From Karalla daura (Eukaryota; Chordata; Actinopteri; Chaetodontiformes; Leiognathidae): DNA of 64,000 bases. Positions within the stretch are counted from its first letter, which is position 1. The number at the start of each line of letters is the position of its first letter. Below the pieces are notes generated by a model, which saw only the letters and a list, made by a program, of their open reading frames with translations, was not told the DNA's origin and made no database searches. Positions 55,613 to 64,000 of the stretch are shown piece by piece. The stretch spans positions 25,975,957-26,039,956 of the forward strand of contig CM055189.1 in assembly GCA_029224185.1 (NCBI GenBank), in the 5' to 3' direction. The translations under genes were made by a program, and so were the position numbers.

Positions 55613-55967
55613 TGTTGTAAGAGTTGTAAGAGTTGAGGTGTCATGGCACCCGGCTTGGCTGACACGCTGGTTTCTTTGCTGCGCTCAACTTGCTGTGGCC
55701 TCGAGCAAGCACATGTAATCTGTCTTTGTTGAATCAAGGTGCCCTTTTTATTCCACAATGAATCCAAACAAAATGAATGGTTGCATAGTACTTGCCGGTA
55801 TTTCCTCCTTGAAGCGTAGCACCACGTAACCCATTCAAAGTGCAGCGCAAGTGGTCAAAACACCTAGTCAGACACCTAGCCAGCAACATTACACTTCTAT
55901 TCGCCACCCAGTGTACAAAAAATTAATTGCACTCAAAATCAAAAAGCATCATTTTGGCTCCTACACA
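55613..55967 (-). mobile_element. 3' LTR of a BEL/Pao retrotransposon
   Basis: On the minus strand the block begins TGTGTAGGAGCC directly after a purine-rich AAATAGGGGCCGG tract (polypurine tract). It carries GGAATAAAAAGGGC, which includes an AATAAA signal (about 55750), and ends CTCTTACAACTCTTACAACA, running into the LINE. TG...CA ends and a length of about 355 bp suit an LTR. A coding end of a BEL/Pao pol lies just upstream on the same strand. Confidence 0.65.
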
Positions 55968-56089
55968 CCGGCCCCTATTTGTTGATGGCGGGCAGACGCA
56001 ACAATTCACAAAAAAAAAAGAAACAAAAAGAAACCAAAATGTAGCAAGAAACACCAAGTGATAAATACAATGTAATAGCACATTCAGGA

Positions 56090-56507
56090 TCATACCCCAT
56101 GTACTAAGAAGAGTTTGGTCACAGGTCTTTCAGTGATGTTAGATTTTGTTCGCAACTCAACAGAGTGTAACAGGCCCTGCCTATCAGGCAATACCTCAAG
56201 CACCCTCGCAAGTGGCCAAGATCCATGAGGAGCAGAAGCATCCATGATAACAATGTCCTACTTTCAAACTTTTCTTTCTCTTATGCCATCTTTGTCTTTC
56301 TTGGAGCAAAGGCAAATTCTCTTGGACCCATCTCTTCCAGAACAAATCCACAATAAATTGCAGTCGCATCCATCTCTGTCTGACATACATGGCATGTGGC
56401 TCAAAGACCTCTGGTGGCATAACGGGTTTACCCTTCAGTAAGAGAAGGTGGTTGTGTGTGAGCAGTTCCGAATCATGTGGGTCATTGGAAAGCTTGGTGA
56501 GCACACC
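56090..56507 (-). pseudogene. BEL/Pao pol C-terminus (DUF5641-type)
   Basis: From about 56507 the minus strand reads LTKLSNDPHDSELLTHNHLL, then LLKGKPVMPPEVF, RRQRWMR-type residues, FWKRWVQENLPLLQERQRWH and, after a frame change, SWPLARVLEVLPDRQGLLHS and VELRTKSNITERPVTKLFLV before a stop at 56090-56092. The LTPNHLLLLKG-like motif, the FW-RW pair and the VLPD-G-V-R-V-T-RP-KL pattern are the C-terminal domain of BEL/Pao polyproteins. The rest of pol is missing upstream, so this is a 5'-truncated copy with its LTR. Confidence 0.75.
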
Positions 56508-56662
56508 AGGCAGCTGGTCAGTGCCTTGTCTGGACCAGTGATGGCCATGCAGTCACTGACTAGAGGAGTGGAAGCTGCAGTGCAGGCAGTGGCTGGTACT
56601 TCCGTCAGAGTTGAGCGATCGGAGCAGGAACGGGAGAAGGATGACCGGAGAGCGTAGGACCA

Positions 56663-56884
56663 GTGCGTGACATGACTGAAAGAATGAGATCCCGGATAGA
56701 AGCAGCCGAAATAGGTTTCCTCCGCAGGGTGGCGGGGCGCTCCCTTAGAGATAGGGTGAGGAGCTCTGTCACCCGGGAGGAGCTCGGAGTAGAGCCACAG
56801 CTCCTCCACATCGAGAGGAGCCAGCTGAGGTGGCTCGGGCATCTGTATCAGATGCCTCCTGGACGCTTCCCCCGGCTAAATTAT
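56663..56884 (+). pseudogene. LINE reverse transcriptase C-terminal remnant
   Basis: Reads MTERMRSRIEAAEIGFLRRV, AGRSLRDRVRSSVTREELGV and HIERSQLRWLGHLYQMPPGR. From memory this motif train is the C-terminal part of a LINE family very common in teleosts, the GHL...MPPGR stretch being diagnostic. Its clade (RTE or another) is not settled here. It abuts the BEL/Pao remnant on the opposite strand and ends at about 56884. Confidence 0.7.
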
Positions 56885-57800
56885 CATCTTCGATAATTTA
56901 GCTGAAAGTGAAATGAAAATACAAAATAAATTCTGCTATGAGGAGTCGATGCAGCAACACCCTAACGTTTACTATCTGCTCATTTAACCTTTTTATCAGC
57001 AAGTGTTTGCATGGTAGCATATCTGGGACCTGCAACATCTCAGCTTTTATCCCTTCCAATGCAGTTTTCATAGTCAGCAGTGCCAACCTCTAAAGGCCCC
57101 AGTATGCTTCCACGAAAATGGCACAGACATACATTTTGGGGAGTGGCGCAGACGGATTTGTGAAAGGGAAAGATTTGAGACCTCACGCCATAAAAAGCAA
57201 ACAAGAAAACTTTCTTGCCACTGTGAATTTGGACCGGATAGAGAAAAGTACATACCTTGCATCGCTCTGCAACCCCACTCATTTTGTGGTCTGATCTGTG
57301 TAGTATTTCCCAAACTACCCTACCCAAACTACAGGGTTTTACGCCGCCTCCAGCCTCTTAACTTTTCACCTTGCTGTGGAAAACAGCCACATACACAGGT
57401 AATACTTGTGAACATAGACGAGACACAAGGAAGTGAGCTTACCCCTGGGGAGAACACTGGGATCTTGGGAAAAAACATGAACATGAAACATGAAAACACT
57501 AAACTCTAAACACTATGTTAAGAAAATGCATAAATGATTAGTTATCATACTGACTGTTTTTAAACTGCTTGCTATGTGCATAAAAGTGTTGAAGTACCAA
57601 ATGAAGCTAAGAGGGAAAGTACTGAAAAAGAAGGTCAACCTGACCCTTGATGATATGACTGTCTGCGGTGAAGCTGGATTGAGCAGGTTTGTGCATCTCT
57701 GAAAGATAAACCCCATGTGACAAGAGGCGTTCTCCTTATGGGATGAAAAATACTTGCTGCAAGTAAACTTTACAAAAGACAATTTGATTCTGTTTTGTTC
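56885..57800. other. Mixed repeat stretch
   Basis: Holds the second MITE-like AAAGGCCCCAGTATGCTTCC end (57086 onward). A tail at 57480-57520 (ACACTAAACTCTAAACACTA) is similar to 58690-58740, so the Tc1 fragment may have entered an older element there. ORFs of 79-95 codons on the minus strand have no motifs. Confidence 0.4.
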
Positions 57801-58491
57801 GGGATGGACATGGTCAGCAACAATACTCGGGTAGGCTGTGGCATTGCAACGATGCTCAATTGGTACCAAGGGGCCCAAAGAGTGCCAAGAAAATATTCCC
57901 CACACCATTACACCACCACCACCAGCCTGAACCGTTGATACAAGGCAGGATGGATCCATGCTTTCATGTTGTTGACGCCAAATTCTGACCCTACCATCCG
58001 AATGTTGCAGCAGAAATCGAGACTCATCAGACCAGGCAACGTTTTTCCAATCTTCTATTGTCCAATTTTCAATGAGCTTGTGCAAAATGTAGCCTCAGTT
58101 TCCTGTTCTTAGCTGAAAGGAGTAGCACCCGGCGTGGTCTTCTGCTGCTGTAGCCCATCTGCCTCAAAGTTTGACGTACTGTGCGTTCAGAGATGCTCTT
58201 CTGCCTACCTTGGTTGTAACGAGTGGTTATTTGAGTCACTGTTGCCTTTCTATCAGCTCGAAGCAGTCTGGCCATTCTCCTCTGACCTCTGGCATCAACA
58301 AGGCATTTCCACTCACAGAACTGCCGCTCACTGGATATTTTTTCTTTTTCGGACCATTCTCTGTAAACTCTAGAGATGGTTGTGCATGAAAATCCCAGTA
58401 GATCAGCAGTTTCTGAAATACTCAGACCAGCCCTTCTGGCACCACCAACCATGCCATGTTCAAAGTCACTCAAATCACCTTTCTTCCCCAT
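57801..58491 (-). pseudogene. Tc1-like transposase, frameshifted and truncated
   Basis: ATG at 58491 begins MGKKGDLSDFEHGMVGGARR, then the helix-turn-helix LSISETADLLGFSCTTISRV. The frame runs 140 codons to HFAQAH and a TGA at about 58069. A one- or two-base shift then restores the family reading NWTIEDWKNVAWSDESRFLL, with the first catalytic Asp in WSDES, then VQAGGGGVMVWGIFSW and IVADHVHP, where similarity ends. The second Asp and the Glu are missing. It is inactive. It belongs to a different Tc1 family from the transposase at 39.4 kb. Confidence 0.85.
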
Positions 58492-58641
58492 ACTGATGCT
58501 CGGTTTGAACTGCAGGAGATTGTCTTGACCATGTCTACATGCCTAAATGCACTGAGTCGCCGCCATGTGATTGGCTGATTAGAAATTAAGTGTTAACGAG
58601 CAGTTGGACAGATGTACCTAATAAAGTGGCCGGTGAGTGTA
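57801..58641 (-). mobile_element. Tc1-like transposon, truncated at the transposase 3' side
   Basis: The right end reads ACCTAATAAAGTGGCCGGTG, then AGTGTA (58613-58641), the well-known terminal sequence of a teleost Tc1-like family (CACTCACCGGCCACTTTATT read inwards). The 5' untranslated part, with CACATGGCGGC-like and CAGTTCAAACCGAGC segments, is also as in the family. Homology stops at about 57801, in the catalytic domain, so the left end is lost. Confidence 0.85.
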
Positions 58642-60732
58642 AGTCAGCAATACAGTCCTACAGAGAAAAGTTTCTTAAGAAACTAAACACTTTAAACTCT
58701 CTAAACACTTTCACTCTCAACACTAAACATGAAGCATGGAGTAGCAGGAGTACTAGCAAAAAATTCACAAAGAGCACCAGAATCAACAAAACCTGACAAG
58801 ATACAAAACGCACAGGCACAAGACTCGGACTTTAAGCACCAGTGATTAGGGGAGAACAAGACTCAGGTGTGACACAAGTGAAGGGGAAGTGACCGGACAC
58901 GTAGAGGGTTACAGAGTCTCAAATAAAACAGGAAATGAGGAGACATAACCCTGAGACAAGACAAACCTCACCATGGTGGATCGGATAAAACCTAAATAAT
59001 ATCCAACCCTAAATGTAAATAATTATTGCAGGCATGTATTGTGATTTGTGTCCTCTGTATGTTACATGTTATGTTATGTTATGTTATGTTATGTTATGTT
59101 ATGTGAGTAACATAACACTGCTTTTTGCAGTGCTGGCACATGATATTCATCCATCAGTTGTTTTAAGAACTGTTTTTAAATGTTTTAATAGTTTTAGAAA
59201 GAACATTTTGATGTAATTCCACTAATCTGACAGATTAAAAATCACAGATTTTAAATAAATGCAGCCTTCAAACCACAGAATGTGGAATTCTACTCATTAG
59301 TGCGTGTTTAGTCAGTGTTTTTACTGAAATGGTGTGTTTCATATGGCCTATATGTGTTCTGTATGTGATATGGTTGGACAACCGTCACAGGCACATTAAC
59401 TGGCAGTGATCCATGCTGGTCCATACAGTAATGTTTACACACGGTAAACCATATGTGTGCATGTCAGTGTGACTTTGTGTGTCTTGGTGTAAAAATGTGT
59501 ATATATATATATGTATATATTTGCCATGGCCTGTGATGAAGAGCTTTGCCGTAGTTCGTAGCATTACCAATGGGTTGGCCATGCTTCCCATGAGACCTAT
59601 TATTCTGTGTCTGACCTAGGGAATGTTCCAGATCTGTGACTATACACCATACATAGGGATGTGTGTGTGTGTGTTGCAATGCTGCTGAACTGCATATTGT
59701 GTAACAAATATTTTTGGAAATAATTAAACAACCGTAAATACACATTAATGCATTTTACTTTGTTGGTAGACTTAGATCCATTTGTAGACTGATCCATTTG
59801 TTGTTGTTAAGTAAACCTTTTCACTCTCTTCAGTTTGAAGTCATTTGTTTTCAGTGTTCTCTCTAAAGGTGAAGTACAGCTTGGAGGCCCCTGCTCTATA
59901 AAAATAAATAGATCAACAGATTTTTTAAAATCTTTTTAAAAAATCTTTGTCTTTAATTAATTAAAGAAAAAAACTAAAAAAAAAAAAAAAACCTAATGCC
60001 ATGTTGAAAGACATGTCAACCCTTGATCTGAAGGGAATATGTTTGCCTTTGAAACATCACACCACCACATTAAAGTAGTTAAGGGGAAATTATTTTGTTC
60101 ATGTTCTTCCAGCAAGTGAGACATGTTTACTGTCTTAACTTTGAAGACTATGTCATCTTCTGTTGCATGTCACTTCTTATTGTTTAAGTCCTCTTAGGCA
60201 CTCTAATCCACAGTATTGTGTGTGATTGTCTGTCTATATGGGTTTGTAGCAGGGGCCATGTGTGTGTTTTGATGGCTGTACAGTCCCCCAGTGGCTGTTC
60301 CCCTGCTGTAGATGTCTGTTCTGGTGATAGCATTGTCTCCATGTCCAAAGAGCTGCTGGCTGCCCTATTCCACCAAGTCTTTATCATGGTAATACAGAGA
60401 AAGACAGAAAGAGGGAGGAGGGGAGGATAGAAAAAGAATTATAGTTTACCAAAGCGAGAATGGAGTAATCTTTACCCTCTTCCCTCTGTTCTCCTCATCC
60501 TCACATTCTCACCACCTTCCTTTCTATCCCCTATTTCTTTCTTCTTCTCCCCACACCCTCTTCATGTCCCGCTTTCTTATCTCCCCCTTAGTTCTTTGAT
60601 AATCCCTCCGAACATTGTCTTCATAATTACACACAACAATGATTCCCTTCCTTACTTGTGGACCGTGCATGGAGAATATTTCATAGATGAAGACCAGAAT
60701 GTGAATTAATAACTTGGGTCTCTGAAATAAGG
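58642..60732. other. Intergenic stretch, no gene seen
   Basis: The first 350 bp (to about 58990) look repeat-like (CACTTTAAACTCTCTAAACA; ACACAAGTGAAGGGGAAGTG). Later DNA is AT-rich with an A run at 59975-59991 and a TA tract at 59501-59520. Confidence 0.4.
59066..59104. repeat. (TTATG)n pentanucleotide microsatellite
   Basis: Seven to eight perfect units. Confidence 0.9.
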
Positions 60733-60780
<48 letters not shown>

Positions 60781-60832
60781 ACGCATGTGTGTGTGCGTGT
60801 GTGTGTACATGTGTGTGTGTCTGTGTGTGTGT
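60733..60832. repeat. (TG)n microsatellite with interruptions
   Basis: About 23 pure TG units to 60778, then interrupted TG to 60832. It makes Cys-Val and Thr-His ORFs that are artefacts. Confidence 0.9.
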
Positions 60833-62870
60833 TTTGGTGCCCAACGTTGTTTTAACACAGCTCTTATATTATACATGCTGAGAGCCCCGTCGCTCCCCGT
60901 TAAAGGCCCATCTTGTTTCTGCATTATATCTGGTTTCTCTGTTAATAGAGTTCTTTGCGTGGCACTTCTCTTCATAGCATATGCATTACAAGATGAAGGT
61001 CGGTGCCAACAAAACCTGCCAAACTGCCACATGTCTGACCAAGTGACAACAAATGCACCTAATGTTTATACACTCTTCTAAGAGGGTTGATTTCTTTTGC
61101 ATTGTGGTGCAAACATTAGGAGGTTTATCCATCAAAAATGTCTGCATTAATGTTAAAAAAAATAAAGTATACTAAAGCCCTATTCGCACAGAATAAATAG
61201 AACCTGGGGACCTCTGGTAATTTGTAATAATTGCAGAGGGCGTATGTCTGTGATCTTAATCCCATGCAAATTCGCTATGTAATTTCTAAACTATATTTCG
61301 CCAGTAATACTAATCCTGTGGAAATCTTTATCTCAGAGGGGTATTTTGATTGTTGCAGGTAAATTATGCAGGCTGTGGTGAAATTGCAGTTTTGACAGCA
61401 AATGGAGAAATGAACAAATGGCAAGCTCAGATCCATCAGGAGAGCAAAATTTCAGAGGATGCCACATGCTGGTCCATATCAGCATGTGGTAAAAAACATT
61501 TTCTTTCAAGAAGTTTTAAACAAATGCCCTGATGGCCTATTATCCCAGCTAACAACTGCCCACTGTTCCAAAGACACATTGCTGCTTTGACATTTTATTT
61601 ACTGTTGGCATGACTTGCATGGCTTTGTCATCATATTTGGGCCATAATGACAGTAAATTGCATGCAAGAAACATAGACTGGGGAGGGGCTTGATGGGGCT
61701 TAGAAAATGGTGTGCATCAATGATGATAGGTTCTTCAGGTGATCCATGAGTGCGAAATATCATCAGACAGTATCTCAACAAAATTTTACTATGAGACAAC
61801 TCAGAAACTTGGACCATCAGAAGTAAAAGTAAAAAAGTGGTTTCTGTAGGGCAGTGTCAGGTGCAGCAAGCCAACTGGCACCAGTTCACCCTTCAACCTT
61901 GATTTTTCTCTTATCTTACTGAAGTTTTCAAAACAAAAACGGCCATGTCTTCTGACTCCTGCCAGAGCATACCACAGGTGCCATCCCCAGAGGAGATGGC
62001 TGCAAAAGACTGAATAGCAAACACTTCAGTAGATGGCTGGCTTCATCAGAAAGGATTTACAACATCTCGGGATCAACACTGAGGACTAAGAAAACCTGGC
62101 ACCAGACTGCTGCCCGAACACTAAATCTTATCCTAATCAAAACATATAATAAGGGAGGTTTAAAATAATGAATGTTGAATAATATCAAAATGAGAATTGT
62201 GTGTATTCTTTCAGTTGTTAATGCAAAGTCATTATTTTTTGAAAACTGTTTTTGGACAAATGACAAAGTTCATAATTTAGACATTTGGCAGTAAAGCAGT
62301 TGTCTGCTGCTAGACACCAGATGCACTCATTGGTCTCTTCATGTACAGTGTTGTGTAATAAGCCATTGGCAATCATTCATGGTAGTACTTGGCAACCTTT
62401 ATTACCTTGCCTTTTTTTTTTAAATCTGTCCTATTACTGCCCAAATCTAGCTGGAAATACTTTCTACTTTCATGAATCTCCTCCTATTTAGATGTTGTGG
62501 AGTGACTTCATTAAAATAACTGAATTAAATTTTCTGCTCTGTTGTCTGATTCTTTTTCAGTACTTCCTCCTTAAGCCCCATTTGGGTTGTTTTTTCTTCT
62601 GGATATCTTTTTGGCAGTGCCCCCCACCACCACCACTCCTTCCTCTCCCTCTCATGAGAGTCCACTGTGTGCAGGTCTCTGTCAGTGAACCGTGGATGGT
62701 AATGGCCATTCCTGCTGCTCCCACAGCACACACCATTACTACTAGAACACCCAGACATAGAACAACAGATGAAGGAAGGATGGAAACAGAAATAGAAAAA
62801 GTGTATTTTTGGTAGAACAAAGCATAATCGGAAAATTAAACTGGAGGCACAACAGCATGTGTGTATGGTA
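60833..62870. other. Intergenic stretch, no gene seen
   Basis: No coding or splice chain recognised. A T run lies at 62411-62422. Confidence 0.4.
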
Positions 62871-62911
62871 CAGAGTGTGTGTGTGCGCGAGTGTGTGTGT
62901 GTGTGTGTGTG
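62871..62911. repeat. (TG)n microsatellite
   Basis: TG units with GCGCGAG interruption. Confidence 0.85.
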
Positions 62912-63049
62912 CTGGGACAATTTCATGGCAAGGATTAAGAGAGGGCCAGGTATGGTATCTTATTTCCTGTGACCTGCTCATTGCAAGATTTCCCACACTC
63001 ATCGTTTCACTCTATTACATCTCTTTTACTGACACAAAACATAAAGTCA

Positions 63050-63050
<1 letters not shown>

Positions 63051-63112
<62 letters not shown>
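63051..63112. repeat. (CA)n microsatellite, about 60 bp
   Basis: About 30 uninterrupted CA units. Confidence 0.95.
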
Positions 63113-63115
<3 letters not shown>

Positions 63116-64000
63116 ACTGTACATTACCCAAGCCTTGTACATTTACGTGCTGTTGAGCTGTCTCCAAATTATCGGTGTGACTGCTTCCTGTAACTTACTG
63201 TGGGTTATGATAACAACCATTTCTCCTGTCAACAGCCCATAATGTCAGATTTAAAGGGTTGCCTCCGGTAACCAGCCAGGCTGCCGTGGCTGAGTGATTC
63301 TACAGCATCTGCTAGAGAGGCCATCCATCACCCACACACGCACAGACGGACTACACTTACACACTCATATTTATGTGTGTGTCTCTCAGAGATCTCTCCA
63401 TGAGATTCATTTTTACAAAAATGTCATTATTGTTTGCTTGTTCAAATGGCTGTGTGTTTATACTTTATTGCTATGAAGGTAGTAGTTCCTGATGTGCTAC
63501 TAGGGAGAAGGAGAGGCTCAAATAAAACATCAGATGAGTAAAGCGCTGATCATATCTAAATTGACAATGCTATTTTGGATGGTTTCATTGATTTAGATTG
63601 TAGTCTATGTTAGTCTGTGTTGACCTGTCATTTCAGGAAAAATGAGCCTGTGAAAGTAAAGCCAATGAGGTCGACTCTAGGGGCGAGACTTGAAATTACA
63701 TCGAGAGGCTGTCAAAATCTTACACTGATAATCTGAGAAGCTTCATCAAAGGTTTTCATCACATTTTCTTGCTGTTTGAAAATGTGTTTCTTGCAAATCA
63801 AATGAGTTTCCTTTGACTACCTAACTTTTACTAAAAACCTCTTGAGCATGACCAAAAGCTATTGTCTTACCCACTGCCAACATGATTTTTTTTTTGTTGT
63901 TGTAAGGAACTACTGTAAAAATCAGTTTAAACTGACAGTGTCAGTGTGGCCAGTAGCATCTGTGCACATTCTGCCTTATGCATCCCCAGTAGCATCTTCA
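63113..64000. other. Intergenic stretch to window end
   Basis: No gene recognised. GCCGTGGCTGAGTGATT at about 63283-63299 recalls a tRNA A-box, but no B-box or cloverleaf follows. Confidence 0.4.

Noticed and set aside
57040..57327. 95- and 79-codon minus ORFs as host exons
   Set aside because: They cross a MITE-like end and show no splice sites or domain.
63283..63330. Possible tRNA A-box
   Set aside because: No B-box, no anticodon stem and no acceptor stem can be built around it.
1..64000. CRISPR array, operon or prokaryotic defence system
   Set aside because: No regularly spaced repeat with unique spacers, no compact gene clusters and no ribosome-binding sites; introns, polyA signals and vertebrate transposons show a eukaryote. 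The tandem units at 40.8 kb have related, not unique, intervening sequence.

Overview
The window looks like nuclear DNA of a ray-finned (teleost) fish. It is AT-rich and mostly non-coding. It is full of (CA)n, (GAGT)n and (TGCG)n microsatellites and of decayed transposable elements of kinds typical of teleosts: at least four Tc1-like DNA transposon copies, hAT elements of the ZMYM1-like type, a Ty3/gypsy retrotransposon, a BEL/Pao end and LINE (L2-like and others) fragments. The sequence shows no bacterial gene organisation, CRISPR array or operon. All family names come from recognised protein motifs and remembered repeat sequences, not from a search.

Layout. 1-1.4 kb: the last coding exon (485-558) and 3'UTR of a plus-strand host gene whose body lies upstream of the window. 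1.4-9 kb: non-coding DNA with an internally deleted Tc1-like element (3080-3901), an 18-bp perfect hairpin and a MITE/integrase-like remnant (6.6-7.1 kb). 9-16 kb: a CpG-richer, promoter-like stretch (10.84-11.62 kb), then a chain of short exon-like ORFs with good splice signals (11.68-13.50 kb), an antisense hAT fragment, a broken MADF-domain region (15.09-15.65 kb) and a DDE transposase fragment. This is the most gene-like and least explained part of the window. 17.8-20.6 kb: a decayed gypsy element (LTR-like part, gag, protease, reverse transcriptase, start of RNase H) cut off before integrase.

20.6-34 kb: intergenic DNA with dispersed repeats, a Tc1 end abutting a broken hAT transposase (27.0-28.5 kb), and copies A and B of a middle-repetitive family. 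34.4-37.6 kb: an L2-like LINE whose reverse-transcriptase core is replaced by an LTR-like block, then a 179-bp GC-rich tandem repeat. 39.07-40.72 kb: a complete Tc1-like transposon with perfect 35-bp ends and a transposase interrupted by only one late stop codon. 40.8-42.4 kb: copy C of the repeat family, headed by seven short tandem units. 42-55 kb: ordinary intergenic DNA with microsatellites, a MITE and local inverted repeats. 55-58.7 kb: a nest of LINE, BEL/Pao and a truncated Tc1 element. 58.7-64 kb: intergenic DNA with CA repeats.

No set of genes here works together as a pathway. The best live-looking protein gene is the Tc1-like transposase at 39.4-40.4 kb. The best host-gene evidence is the terminal exon at 485-558. 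The exon chain at 11.7-13.5 kb could be a host gene, a domesticated element or an old intron-containing transposon. I did not see a clear previously undescribed system; the exon chain with the MADF region is the best place to look for something new.
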